Source: Flavobacteriaceae bacterium (GTDB taxonomy: Bacteria > Bacteroidota > Bacteroidia > Flavobacteriales > Flavobacteriaceae). From it: a stretch of 64,000 nt of DNA. The stretch spans positions 180,454 through 244,453 of the forward strand of contig JABSPK010000006.1 in NCBI GenBank assembly GCA_013214065.1. The letters are read 5' to 3'. Below the pieces are notes generated by a model. It did not search any database. It had not been told where the DNA came from and saw only the letters and a program-made list of their open reading frames with translations. This document shows, one piece after another, positions 19,637 through 28,758 of this stretch. The first letter of the stretch is position 1, and every line of letters starts with the position of its first letter. Both the position numbers and the translations under genes were made by a program.

Positions 19637-20875
19637 ATGGACTATTTCGTTATTGCAACCATCCTCATTCTGATCTCGGCATTTTTCGGCTACCTGAACG
19701 TACGCTTGTTCAAATTACCCAATACCATAGGTTTAACGCTGATTACCATCGTGTTCACCATGGGTACCTTTGCGTTAAGTGCTTATGACGACACCTTGCT
19801 GAATGCGGAGCGCTACATCATTTCGCAAATCGATTTCAAAACGATACTCCTCGATATCATGTTGAGTTTTCTCCTGTTTGCCGGGGCGCTGCACACCGAT
19901 TTAGACAAATTGAAAGAACAACGCTGGCCGGTATTGGCCTTTGCGACCTTAGGTACCCTGGTATCGACCTTTCTGGTCGGAGGGGCCACCTTTATGGTCT
20001 TGCCCTTATTGGGTATCGAAGTGCCTTTTATTTACTGCTTGTTATTCGGTGCCTTGATCTCACCTACCGATCCCATCGCTGTTTTGGGTATCTTGAAAAA
20101 AGCCGGGGCACCTAAAAAATTGGAAATAAAGATCGTAGGCGAATCTTTGTTCAATGATGGGGTAGGGGTCGTCGTATTCCTAACGATTTTCGGTCTGGCC
20201 ACGAACCCGGCCGAAGGATTCTCCTTTCTTGCCATTCTCGAGCTTTTCGTTCATGAGGTTTTGGGTGGGGTGTTATTGGGCCTGTTCTTGGGATGGGTCA
20301 CCTATCGCATGATGAAATCGATCGACGACTATGCCATCGAGGTCATCATTACCTTGGCCACCGTCATGGCCGGAACCGTCATCGCCCAATACCTGCATGT
20401 ATCGGCACCCTTGGCCATGGTGGTCGCTGGATTGTTCGTCGGGGGTACTAAATTCAGGGCCGAGGCCATGTCTGAGTTGACCGAAAGCTATGTCGATAAG
20501 TTCTGGGAATTGATCGACATTTTATTGAATACCATTCTCTTCGTTTTGATCGGAATGGAATTGCTCGTACTCGAATTGCACACTGGTTTCGTCATCGCTG
20601 GATTGCTGTTGATCCCGATTACCTTATTGTGCCGCTATTTGTCTTTGATCGTACCGGTGAATTTTTTCAAACGTCGTTTGGAATTCGTCCCCAATACCAA
20701 TCTCATCATGACTTGGGGTGGGCTACGGGGTGCCATATCCATTGCTTTGGCCCTCGGACTTTCGGATGGAATGCACCGGGATCTGTTCTTGGTCATGACC
20801 TATGTGGTGGTCATCTTTTCCATACTGGTACAGGGCCTAACGGTTGGGCCGTTCGTCAAAAAACTGCAGCATTAG
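19637..20875 (+). CDS. Na+/H+ antiporter, CPA1 family
   Basis: A 412-residue cation:proton antiporter with about 12 TM helices. Ion-binding motifs are visible in [18 protein letters not shown] (near residue 137) and [15 protein letters not shown] (near 172), as in NhaP/NHE-type exchangers. I start at the ATG at 19637, because the upstream in-frame extension would lie inside the dnaK terminator. It exports Na+ (or K+) in exchange for H+, which suits a marine flavobacterium; there is no cytosolic regulatory domain. Confidence 0.93.
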   Translation: MDYFVIATILILISAFFGYLNVRLFKLPNTIGLTLITIVFTMGTFALSAYDDTLLNAERYIISQIDFKTILLDIMLSFLLFAGALHTDLDKLKEQRWPVLAFATLGTLVSTFLVGGATFMVLPLLGIEVPFIYCLLFGALISPTDPIAVLGILKKAGAPKKLEIKIVGESLFNDGVGVVVFLTIFGLATNPAEGFSFLAILELFVHEVLGGVLLGLFLGWVTYRMMKSIDDYAIEVIITLATVMAGTVIAQYLHVSAPLAMVVAGLFVGGTKFRAEAMSELTESYVDKFWELIDILLNTILFVLIGMELLVLELHTGFVIAGLLLIPITLLCRYLSLIVPVNFFKRRLEFVPNTNLIMTWGGLRGAISIALALGLSDGMHRDLFLVMTYVVVIFSILVQGLTVGPFVKKLQH

Positions 20876-20880
20876 GGCAT

Positions 20881-21525
20881 TCAATCGAATTCCACTTCCT
20901 TCATTTCGAGTAAGCGAAGTTTGTCAAGTGCTTCCGATTTTGAATTCACGTTCAGCTTCAAGTAGATGTTCTGTATGTGGAAGTTGACCGTGCTCGTGGT
21001 CACGAACAGCTTTTTCGCGATGACCTTGTAGGTACTCCCTTGTTTTAAGAACTCGATGATTTGGTTCTCCCGTTTTGAGAACTGGGCATATGTTTTACGT
21101 TGGAACGAACTGATGATCTGTCGGGCCACGTCGTGTTCGATGATCGTGCCGTGTTGTGCGATCGACTCCAGCGCATTGAAGAATCGATGCGCGCTTATTG
21201 GTTTGGTAAGGTAACCGTCAGCCCCTTTGCGAAAGGCTTTTCTAATGACCTCGAAATGGCTTTGATGGCTCATGATGAGAATCTTGACGTGTTCCTGCCT
21301 CTTTTTGATCAATTCGATACCGTCTAATCTTGAAATGCCTTTAAAATAGGCTTCGGAGACGATGATCTCGGGCATCAATCTGGGAAGGTTCAATAAGGTT
21401 TCATGTACGTTTTTGAAAATGCCGCACAATTCGTAGGCGTCGGTATTGGCGAAATAATCGCGGTAAATTTTCTGTTGTTCGGGATCACTTTCAATGATCA
21501 GCACTTTTATGATAGTAGGTTTCAT
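20881..21525 (-). CDS. LuxR-type response regulator with atypical receiver
   Basis: The 214-residue protein has an N-terminal receiver domain (about 1-125) and a C-terminal LuxR/GerE helix-turn-helix (about 145-205, containing VIAKKLFVTTSTVNFHIQNI). The phospho-acceptor position holds Glu58 (EIIVSEAYF) instead of Asp. The acidic pair near the N-terminus is E12-S13, while Ser86 and Lys108 (LTKP) are retained. It is therefore probably not controlled by normal phosphorylation. No histidine kinase is adjacent. The gene converges on the antiporter with only five bases between. Confidence 0.88.
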   Translation of the reverse strand: MKPTIIKVLIIESDPEQQKIYRDYFANTDAYELCGIFKNVHETLLNLPRLMPEIIVSEAYFKGISRLDGIELIKKRQEHVKILIMSHQSHFEVIRKAFRKGADGYLTKPISAHRFFNALESIAQHGTIIEHDVARQIISSFQRKTYAQFSKRENQIIEFLKQGSTYKVIAKKLFVTTSTVNFHIQNIYLKLNVNSKSEALDKLRLLEMKEVEFD

Positions 21526-22099
21526 CTTCTTTGGGTTTTGGGTTACGGAATGGGGGAACCGTTCGACCTTGGCCTATCATATTACAGGGTCATGACCATG
21601 ATGGATGGGCGTACGACGGAGTCACCTTTAAAAAAGGCCGAACGAAACCGAATGGAAGCAAAAGGCAAAGGGCAGGGCCGCTATGCTAACGATCGCTTAC
21701 GAAAGAAGATGAAACTTGTATCGAAAAAGATTGGGGTCAGTACTCGAAATCTGGGTGTAGCATACTGTTTTCATAGGTCAATAATTTGGGATTTTTTGAG
21801 TTTGGGTTGCATTATATCACTCTCAAGATAGATTTTTTAGAATGAGAATTCCAAATTTATGTAGTCATTTTCGTTCAAATACATGCTGCGATATGCTGCC
21901 CTTAACCCCTAAAAACGAAAAAAGGATGCCGTAACGACATCCTTCTTTTTATGAAAATCGGCCAGATTGATATAATACAACCCGTATTCTCGATAGTCTT
22001 GCCAATAAATTAGAATTGACCTTTTGATATTGATTTTTGGCAATCGAATACACCAGATTTAATCCCCTGCACCTGACCGATTTTCTGAGTCAGCATTGT
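21526..22099. other. 574-bp region without a convincing gene
   Basis: Short frames here lack recognisable protein features and initiation signals. The region contains a hairpin at 21922-21944, described separately, and otherwise no element I can identify. It separates two minus-strand genes. Confidence 0.5.
21922..21950. terminator. Candidate bidirectional terminator hairpin
   Basis: AAGGATG (21922-21928) pairs with CATCCTT (21938-21944) around a 9-base loop, with an A-run on the left and a T-run on the right, so it could work on either strand. On the minus strand it lies about 155 bases downstream of the gene ending at 22100. Confidence 0.55.
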
Positions 22100-23251
22100 T
22101 TATGGGTTATCGTCTTCGTAGACGGTGTTCGAGTAATTCAGACTAGCCGGATTGTTTAGGATGTTGGCTAGTTTTTCTTCACGTTCCGCAGCAAGTTTTC
22201 GCTTACCACCGAATTGTACCGCAAATTGGTCGACAATACGGTCGGTACCCCGGTTCGAGACCACATAGCCCCGTCCTTGTTGGGTGTCGAGCTGAATGGC
22301 ATAGTCATCTTTCGCACTATTTATATGGTCACCCAAGTTGACGGCAAGGGTCAAGCTTTCCTGTTGTACCTGGGTGGCGTAAAGGTCCAGTCCGCCATAT
22401 CCTTTTCGTCCTTCTGAAGCAAAGAACAACAAGGTATGGTTGTGAAGGCTAGGGTATAGCTCGTCTTTTTTCGTATTTACCTTCGACCCTAGGTTTTTGG
22501 CCAACCCAAACGTTCCTTTGGCATCGAGGTCGGCAACGTAGATGTCGAACTTCCCGTAGCTTCCCGGCATGTTCGAAGCAAAGAACAGCCGCTTGCCGTC
22601 ACCGGAAATCGTAGGATGTTTGGCAGAAAAGTGCTCCGGGCAAACAATGACCTTTTGAATGTTCTTCCAACGCCCTTCCACTTTTTCGGCACGGTAGATT
22701 TCGTGTACCAATTCCCGTTTTGAGAATATCCCAGTGGTCGGTTTCTTGTAGACCGCTTTACTGAAATATGCGACCTTACCATCTTCGGTCAACGACATGG
22801 ACGGAATGTACCCCGGTAGGCCGGCATTGGATCCCAATTGTTCGTTGTTCCCTTGATTGGGGCGCTGTGCCACCGAATTGGATTTCTTGGCCACGTACTC
22901 ATTGGTAATCGTGCTTTTCCAATCTTTGGTCGGGATCGCCTTGTGTTGTGATTTGGCCAATGAATAACGATAGCGTTCTTCATAAAGGGCGGTGAGTTGA
23001 TCGTCTCCTAGGCCGATCAGCTTTTCATACCAAAAAGAGGCTGCCTCGAAATTGTCGGATAGGAGACTGGCATTGCCCAGGTCTTGAAAGATTTCAGCAT
23101 CGGAATAACCCAATTTCAATAGTTCGAGATAGTCATCGATACGTTCCGCTCCTATTTTTTTCAGATCCATTTGGTCTTGCGCCATGGCTCCGATAAAAGT
23201 CAGCATTAGTACCTGAAATAGCATTTTTTTGAAGTTAGTTGTCCGTTTCAT
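22100..23251 (-). CDS. Exported PD40 beta-propeller protein
   Basis: The 383-residue product has a signal peptide (ending near AMAQDQ), a short TPR-like helical segment (about residues 30-100), then PD40/WD40-like propeller blades. Examples are HPTISGDGKRLFFASNMPGS and YPSLHNHTLLFFASEGRKGY. In Bacteroidota such propellers usually precede carboxypeptidase-like and OmpA peptidoglycan-binding domains, as in envelope proteins associated with PorP/SprF. Here the chain stops after the propeller, so there is no OmpA domain. Role probably structural or binding at the envelope. Confidence 0.82.
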   Translation of the reverse strand: MKRTTNFKKMLFQVLMLTFIGAMAQDQMDLKKIGAERIDDYLELLKLGYSDAEIFQDLGNASLLSDNFEAASFWYEKLIGLGDDQLTALYEERYRYSLAKSQHKAIPTKDWKSTITNEYVAKKSNSVAQRPNQGNNEQLGSNAGLPGYIPSMSLTEDGKVAYFSKAVYKKPTTGIFSKRELVHEIYRAEKVEGRWKNIQKVIVCPEHFSAKHPTISGDGKRLFFASNMPGSYGKFDIYVADLDAKGTFGLAKNLGSKVNTKKDELYPSLHNHTLLFFASEGRKGYGGLDLYATQVQQESLTLAVNLGDHINSAKDDYAIQLDTQQGRGYVVSNRGTDRIVDQFAVQFGGKRKLAAEREEKLANILNNPASLNYSNTVYEDDNP

Positions 23252-23490
23252 AGCATTGGATTTGGGGGATTACTACCATACAAATATCCGCAACTTAGCT
23301 ACAGACCATCCTATGAATAATTCACAGGTTTTTCATTTTAATCGATATTTTTTACACTTTATCGATGATTTTGAGGTGATTAGGGCAAAAACCGAGGAAG
23401 GGGCCTGGCCCTGGAGTACAAAACTTCGGTAGGGGATACCATAACGCGCAAAGTTTTTTTGTATTTTTTCATGACCTAACATTTTTTCAT

Positions 23491-24474
23491 ATGCCACATT
23501 ATCATGTCGCTGTACTCGGACCGATACCAAGAGACCATATCACCACCCATCATGGCGAAGTGATCGAGAAATATGGCTGTGCCACGCATACCGCGATCGG
23601 CTTGTCTAAATTGTTGGGTGATTCGGGCACGGTGCATTTGGTTTCGCATACGCGGAAGAAAGATGAACAAGCCATTAAGGAACTTTTGGCCGAGTATCCG
23701 AATTTGAACACCGACCATATCACTTCCGATGCGGACCAAGGCGACGTGATCAGTCTTAAATTCGTGGACCAGAACAACCGCTTGGAAAAACAGACGGGCT
23801 TTATGAATCCCATCGTTCCTGAAGACCTTACCGAACTCCTGCATTGTGACGTCTTTGTCTGTGTGCCTATAACCGACTATGAAGTGCCGCTCGAAACTTT
23901 GAAATACATTAAGGCCAACAGTAAGGGTACCGTCATCTTCGACGCCCATGGGCCGACCAACACCATTACCATATCGGGGGATCGTAAGATCCGGTATTGG
24001 ATCGATCGTGATCAATGGCTGCCCTATATCGATGTGCTTAAGATGAATTTGGAAGAATCGAAATGTTCGTGGTTCGAGAAAGAATACCGTGTCGAAGACT
24101 TGGGTCATTTCGATGAATCGGACACTTCCCACTTAACCCCATTCGGCACCCATTGTGTCAATAAAGGGGTAAAGTCGTTGATCGTTACCCTAGATGCCAA
24201 TGGCGGGGCGGTGTTCTTTAAAAAGGACGGGGCCGTTCAGCAAGAGATGGTCAAATCGGTCAAAGTCGATCACGTAATCGACACGACGGGTTGTGGTGAT
24301 TCGTTCGCGGGTGGACTCGGTTTCGGGCTATTAGGTGACGAAAGCAATTACATCAGGGCAGCCAAGTATGCCAATGCCTTAGGAGCCTTGCGTACCCAAG
24401 GCAGGACGTTCGACGTCTTCAAGTCGAAAATGGAAACCGATGAAATTATCCTTAAGAATTACGGGAGTATCTGA
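23491..24474 (+). CDS. PfkB-family carbohydrate kinase
   Basis: The 327-residue ribokinase-like enzyme phosphorylates a sugar or nucleoside-type substrate with ATP. The C-terminal signature with the catalytic aspartate is DTTGCGDSFAGGLGFGLLGD (about residues 268-287). The N-terminus is HVAVLGPIPRDHI rather than the glycine-pair form of typical ribokinases, so the substrate is not assignable. Transcribed alone; the flanking genes are on the other strand. Confidence 0.87.
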   Translation: MPHYHVAVLGPIPRDHITTHHGEVIEKYGCATHTAIGLSKLLGDSGTVHLVSHTRKKDEQAIKELLAEYPNLNTDHITSDADQGDVISLKFVDQNNRLEKQTGFMNPIVPEDLTELLHCDVFVCVPITDYEVPLETLKYIKANSKGTVIFDAHGPTNTITISGDRKIRYWIDRDQWLPYIDVLKMNLEESKCSWFEKEYRVEDLGHFDESDTSHLTPFGTHCVNKGVKSLIVTLDANGGAVFFKKDGAVQQEMVKSVKVDHVIDTTGCGDSFAGGLGFGLLGDESNYIRAAKYANALGALRTQGRTFDVFKSKMETDEIILKNYGSI

Positions 24475-24482
24475 TGTTGAAA

Positions 24483-24563
24483 AGACGCCTGCCAACATTA
24501 ACTAACAACCAACCAAACCATATGAACTTAACACAGCAACTTTTAAGAGGTCGGCAGGCATCT
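24483..24563. repeat. Imperfect inverted repeat in intergenic region
   Basis: AGACGCCTGCC (24483-24493) is mirrored by GGCAGGCATCT (24553-24563) with one mismatch and a 59-base spacer. It lies between the convergent kinase and beta-lactamase-fold genes. It lacks an adjacent T-run, so it is not a classical terminator. It could be a structured 3' UTR or a small repetitive element. Confidence 0.4.
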
Positions 24564-24666
24564 TATACTAACCAACATCTATTGGATGTGTTTTTTCATA
24601 AAAGGCTGCTTGTGCCGACCCATTTTGTGAAAACTTTATGAGCCTTTGATCCAAAGGGGGCATTCC

Positions 24667-26388
24667 TTAAGGGGCAAGCATGGCCGGCAGGATGTATTCT
24701 TTCAAAATCGTTCGGGGTTGATTGCCTTTTCGATTCCTGAAATTGCCGGAGGTGATCACGACCACGCTTTCCAATTCCGGAATTATGAATATGAATTGTC
24801 CACCGGCGCCTCGGGCTTCCACGGTTTTGATTTCGCGCTTACCAACGGTATACCGATCGTGCCACCAAAGGTAGCCGTATTCGTTTTTGTCTCTAGTATC
24901 CTGCAAGCGACCATAAATCGAAAAGGATTCCGCGACCCAAGCTTCTGAAAGGACCTGTCGGTCGTTCCATTTTCCCTTGTTGAGGAACAACTGTCCGAAT
25001 TTCAAAAGATCACGAGAGGTCAAAAGCATTCCACCGCCGAAGTAGGGATCTTGGTATGTGTCATCGGTTTGGTTGATGTAATTGACAATCCCCAAGGGGG
25101 CGAACAGTTTTTCATGCATATAGTCCTGAAGGGGCAAGTCCAATTGTTTGGCCAGGGCAACACCTAGTAAAAACGGGTTGGCCGAACCGTAATCAAGGAA
25201 GTCGCCAGGCTCATGAACCATTGGGGCTTCGAGTACCGTTTGCAACCAACCGTTCGGCGTTCTGGGATCTTGATAACGGTCTTCATTGGCTTCGCCGTTG
25301 ACCTCGAGCCCTGAACTCATGGTCAATAGGTGCTGTAGGGTGATCCGGGCTTTTCGACCTGCTTTGGTATATTGATAGCTTTGGGGCAAAAGATCATATA
25401 CCGGAGTTTCGACACTGGGTAAGATCCCTTCTTCCAAGGCAATGCCGATCACGGCCGATGATATGCTTTTGGAGGCCGACCGCAGATCATGGGGGATTCG
25501 GGCATTCCATCCCCCATAATAGTTCTCAAAGACCAAGGTGTCTTTTTTCGCGATCAACACGCTATGGGTGTTCACCAAGACCCCTTCTGAAATGCTGTCG
25601 ATCATTCGATTCAAGGGTATCGGGTCAACCCCAAAATCGACACAGTGACCCGTGGCCCAACCATCTTCCATGGCCTTCGGGGTTCGGGTATCTTGTGGGA
25701 TTGGATCGGCATCGGACCGATATTCCCAACCATCATTCGTATGGGTTAGGTCAACCTTGGTCAATAAGCGATCCGTAAGGTAGATACCCAGTTTGATGCG
25801 GTCGCCTTGAAGATCGGCCACGAAATTCAATCCCCCGTTCCCATCGGTGAACCGAAGCAGGTTTCCGTCCCTTTCAAAGTTCCATGTCCACATACCGCGA
25901 AATCGTTGGTCGCCAAAAAAGGGAAAGGCCACCAGTCCGAAATCGCCCATGAGTTCGACATAGAGCATAATATCGTCCGACTGTAAGCCGTCGTCGACCA
26001 TAAAGGCGTTCCACTTCCCCGAATAAGAATGCGCTGTATTTTTGGGGAAATGGACCCGGTATAGAAATTTACCGGATTGGATAAACCCGTCCAATGCAGT
26101 TTTGTCAGCCGTGTAGTCGAGCTTGAAAAAGAGCTGCTCGTCAATGTCGAAATGGAGTTGCCCTGGTTTTGTCGAGCGAACTACCGTATCGATAAGGTCG
26201 GTATCGTTCATAATGCGCAATCGGTACCGATCACCTTCCGCTTGGGTCAAGCTCACATGGAAATTGAAGCTTTGTCGGTTCGACAGATGACCGACCCATT
26301 CGCCATTGTAATTTTCTTCGGATTGTTGGGCACATGCGCTCATTAGGGCCAACAGCCCAAGTAGGAATACTAAATTTTTTCGTTTCAT
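24667..26388 (-). CDS. Serine hydrolase lipoprotein, class C beta-lactamase fold
   Basis: The 573-residue protein starts with a lipoprotein signal (MKRKNLVFLLGLLALMSACAQ). A beta-rich N-domain (about 25-250) of unknown role precedes a serine hydrolase domain. The nucleophile motif is SASK (in LRSASKSISSAVIG, near residue 305), the tyrosine motif is YGS (DYGSANPF) and the third motif is in ARGAGGQF. Such proteins include esterases, D-aminopeptidases and DD-peptidases; a resistance role should not be assumed. A TACCTTTG element at 26407-26414 could be its -7 box. It follows an AraC gene on the same strand. Confidence 0.88.
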   Translation of the reverse strand: MKRKNLVFLLGLLALMSACAQQSEENYNGEWVGHLSNRQSFNFHVSLTQAEGDRYRLRIMNDTDLIDTVVRSTKPGQLHFDIDEQLFFKLDYTADKTALDGFIQSGKFLYRVHFPKNTAHSYSGKWNAFMVDDGLQSDDIMLYVELMGDFGLVAFPFFGDQRFRGMWTWNFERDGNLLRFTDGNGGLNFVADLQGDRIKLGIYLTDRLLTKVDLTHTNDGWEYRSDADPIPQDTRTPKAMEDGWATGHCVDFGVDPIPLNRMIDSISEGVLVNTHSVLIAKKDTLVFENYYGGWNARIPHDLRSASKSISSAVIGIALEEGILPSVETPVYDLLPQSYQYTKAGRKARITLQHLLTMSSGLEVNGEANEDRYQDPRTPNGWLQTVLEAPMVHEPGDFLDYGSANPFLLGVALAKQLDLPLQDYMHEKLFAPLGIVNYINQTDDTYQDPYFGGGMLLTSRDLLKFGQLFLNKGKWNDRQVLSEAWVAESFSIYGRLQDTRDKNEYGYLWWHDRYTVGKREIKTVEARGAGGQFIFIIPELESVVVITSGNFRNRKGNQPRTILKEYILPAMLAP

Positions 26389-26445
26389 GTTGGAGTGAAT
26401 TTATAGCAAAGGTATTCGACAGGGTCTGGCCAAACTTGTATGAAA

Positions 26446-27264
26446 TTAACATTGAGGCCTGATTCCGATACGCTGGCGATATTGTCTCGGGCTTACTTTG
26501 AAATAGCCCTTAAAGACCCGGGTAAAATGACTTTGATCGGAAAATCCGGCGATATAGGCGATTTCGGTCAGACGGAGTTTTGGATCAAAGAGTAGGGGAA
26601 GGCTTTTTTTCAATTTTTGTTCCCTGATATATCGGCCGAGACCCATGGTTAGGTATTTTGGAGCGGCCCGCGACAGGTGCACCGGATGGATGTCAAGGGC
26701 GTGCGAGAGTTGTTTCAGATCTAAGGCATCTTGTTCAAAGTGGAGCAGTTCCCTAAGGTTGGCCACCCATTGGGGGTCGATCCGTCGTTCGGCTTGTTTG
26801 ACCTGACTCAAGGCGTCGCAGACCTGTACCAATAGCAATTCAACTGCGACCGGACTGAATTCATCGGATAGAAGGAACTCCTGGTATATTTGGGCGAATA
26901 GTAAATGCAATTGCGGATTATCGATGCGTTGACTGCCTTCCCAGAGTTGCAAGGAAATACCATTCTCGGCCAACCATGACTTTTCAAACTCCAAGTGAAA
27001 ACCGCCTCCTTGATCGGTATGTTTCGAGCCGTAGTGCGGTTCCTGCCAATTATTGAACATCAAACTGCCTGCCGGACATAGGGTCTCAACCCTTTTGTTG
27101 CAATCTTTCATATTGCCCTGCAACACGTACATGAAATACGGATTTTCATGGTAGTGCCAGTCGGTACGTTCGGTCGAATAGCCGTATTGCGATAGGTGTA
27201 CCCCACGAAAGGTCCGTTCCGCGCTTTGGTCACCGTAATATTGCCCTTTGGTTAGAATCTTCAT
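26446..27264 (-). CDS. AraC-family transcriptional regulator
   Basis: A 272-residue regulator. An N-terminal cupin-like sensor domain (HYHENPYFMYVLQGNMKDC, around residue 40) precedes a C-terminal double helix-turn-helix (about 180-270, ending RLTEIAYIAGFSDQSHFTRV and FKVSPRQYRQRI). It lies 57 bases upstream of the serine hydrolase gene on the same strand, so that gene is a likely target or operon partner. Effector unknown. Confidence 0.9.
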   Translation of the reverse strand: MKILTKGQYYGDQSAERTFRGVHLSQYGYSTERTDWHYHENPYFMYVLQGNMKDCNKRVETLCPAGSLMFNNWQEPHYGSKHTDQGGGFHLEFEKSWLAENGISLQLWEGSQRIDNPQLHLLFAQIYQEFLLSDEFSPVAVELLLVQVCDALSQVKQAERRIDPQWVANLRELLHFEQDALDLKQLSHALDIHPVHLSRAAPKYLTMGLGRYIREQKLKKSLPLLFDPKLRLTEIAYIAGFSDQSHFTRVFKGYFKVSPRQYRQRIGIRPQC

Positions 27265-27355
27265 GGGTATCGTCCGTATTGGATGGCTCGTCCACCACGG
27301 TCCTAATTGGGATTGATTCTTAAAGATACGCTATTTCAGACGGGGCAGGTCGACC

Positions 27356-28264
27356 TTAAAGGGAATTCCGAAACTGTTTCGGACTCATGCCGACCTTGGT
27401 CTTGAACAATTTTGTAAAACCTTGGGGGTATTCAAAACCGAAACTGTAGGCAATCTCACTGATCGCTTCATTGGAGCCTAACAATTTCGTTTTCGCTTTT
27501 TCAATAACAAAGTCATGTATGTGGTCTTTGGCGCTTTTTCCTGTCTCCGCTTTAATGAGATCACCGAAGTAGTTCACCGAAAGATGCAATTCCTGTGCAC
27601 AGTCCCTAACGGTCAATACCCCATTGCTCTGGGCTCTGTCATTCATATAGTACCCTTTTAACATTTTATGGAACCTTGCAACCACATCTTTGTTCAAATT
27701 GCTTCGGGTATAGAATTGGCGATCATAAAATCGTTTGCTGTATTTAAGCAACAGTTCAATATTGCTGACGATCAGTTCTTGGCTATGCTTGTCAATGTTC
27801 TGGCGGTACTCATCTTCTATCTTGATCACGAGGTCGGTGAGTGCGTTCCGCTCCTTAACTGACAGATGGAGGGCTTCACTTAGGTCGTAATCGAAAAAGG
27901 AATAGGTATCGATGGAATCACCAAGCATGGATTTGCGGATCAAATCGGGATGGAACAGCAAGGTCCAACCAGAGCTCCCTTCGATTTCCTCCCTATTTTC
28001 AACTTGTATCGTTTGGTTGGGTTTGATAAATGTGAGTGATCCGTCATCAAAGTCATAGGAGTTGCGCCCATAGAGCATGGAACCCGAGAACCCAAGTTTT
28101 AGATTGATTTGATAAAAATCAAAAACATATTTCGCATCACCATAGTCGAAATTGGTTATGCGATCGTCGATTTTGATGACGGACACCAGGGGGTGTTGGG
28201 GTTTTTCAAGACCTAAAATGCGATGTACATCATGGATGGTCTTTATGCGAACGATCTGATCCAT
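27356..28264 (-). CDS. AraC-family transcriptional regulator
   Basis: A 302-residue regulator with an N-terminal ligand-type domain and a C-terminal AraC DNA-binding domain (ISEIAYSFGFEYPQGFTKLF then VGMSPKQFRNSL). I start at the ATG at 28264 (MDQIVRIKTIHDVHRIL), one base beyond the upstream stop. A start nine codons earlier would overlap the preceding gene. It is the last of a four-gene cluster (30718 to 27356) and may control it. Confidence 0.9.
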   Translation of the reverse strand: MDQIVRIKTIHDVHRILGLEKPQHPLVSVIKIDDRITNFDYGDAKYVFDFYQINLKLGFSGSMLYGRNSYDFDDGSLTFIKPNQTIQVENREEIEGSSGWTLLFHPDLIRKSMLGDSIDTYSFFDYDLSEALHLSVKERNALTDLVIKIEDEYRQNIDKHSQELIVSNIELLLKYSKRFYDRQFYTRSNLNKDVVARFHKMLKGYYMNDRAQSNGVLTVRDCAQELHLSVNYFGDLIKAETGKSAKDHIHDFVIEKAKTKLLGSNEAISEIAYSFGFEYPQGFTKLFKTKVGMSPKQFRNSL

Positions 28265-28265
28265 G

Positions 28266-28757
28266 TTAGTTCGGTTCTGTTTCTTCTGCACGTGCTTTCA
28301 ATGCCTGGTTCAAACGCGCATAGGCCGCTTCCACTGGAGCAGGGTTCCAAAAATTCACCCCGATACCGCGATAGTCTTCATGGATGATGACCGTGGTCGT
28401 TTGACCGTTTGCAATGATTCGATATTGATGATCGAAAGTCAATACTAGTGGAATGCCTCCTTTTTGGTTGAGCAATCGATTCGGTTCCATGGTGATAACT
28501 TTTGCCGCAATGGTACTTTCCGTTTCGGCATCTTGGGTAAAGCGATAACTGACCTTGTTTCCTTCCTTGACCTCCCCATCGACCAATTGCATAACCGGGT
28601 TCCATTCAGGATATCGTTCCATATCGGTCAGCACGGACCAAACTCGATCCGCATCGGCATTGATTGAAATTTCGTGATGCACGGATTTGTTTCCGGTGAA
28701 TACCAAGAGTACGACTAGCACAAGGATTCCTAGAATGATGTACATGGCTTTTTTCAT
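28266..28757 (-). CDS. Membrane-anchored SRPBCC-fold protein
   Basis: About 163 residues: an N-terminal TM helix (MKKAMYIILGILVLVVLLVF) followed by a START/polyketide-cyclase-like SRPBCC domain (SINADADRVWSVLTDMERYP, then PEWNPVM). The fold binds hydrophobic ligands in a deep pocket. Its start is one base past the upstream gene's stop, so it is translated with the metallo-hydrolase gene. Whether the domain faces the periplasm is inferred from the single N-terminal anchor. Confidence 0.82.
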   Translation of the reverse strand: MKKAMYIILGILVLVVLLVFTGNKSVHHEISINADADRVWSVLTDMERYPEWNPVMQLVDGEVKEGNKVSYRFTQDAETESTIAAKVITMEPNRLLNQKGGIPLVLTFDHQYRIIANGQTTTVIIHEDYRGIGVNFWNPAPVEAAYARLNQALKARAEETEPN

Positions 28758-28758
28758 T

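Noticed and set aside
21403..21831. Plus-strand frame of 142 codons across the response regulator start and the following gap
   Set aside because: Its first half is antisense to the regulator and the remainder has no protein-like pattern or start signal.
23476..24132. Minus-strand frame of 218 codons opposite the PfkB kinase
   Set aside because: The kinase signature is on the plus strand; this is a codon-bias shadow.
24667..26388. Antibiotic-resistance beta-lactamase
   Set aside because: The N-domain, lipoprotein anchor and motif variants fit the broad serine hydrolase family; there is no evidence for beta-lactam hydrolysis.
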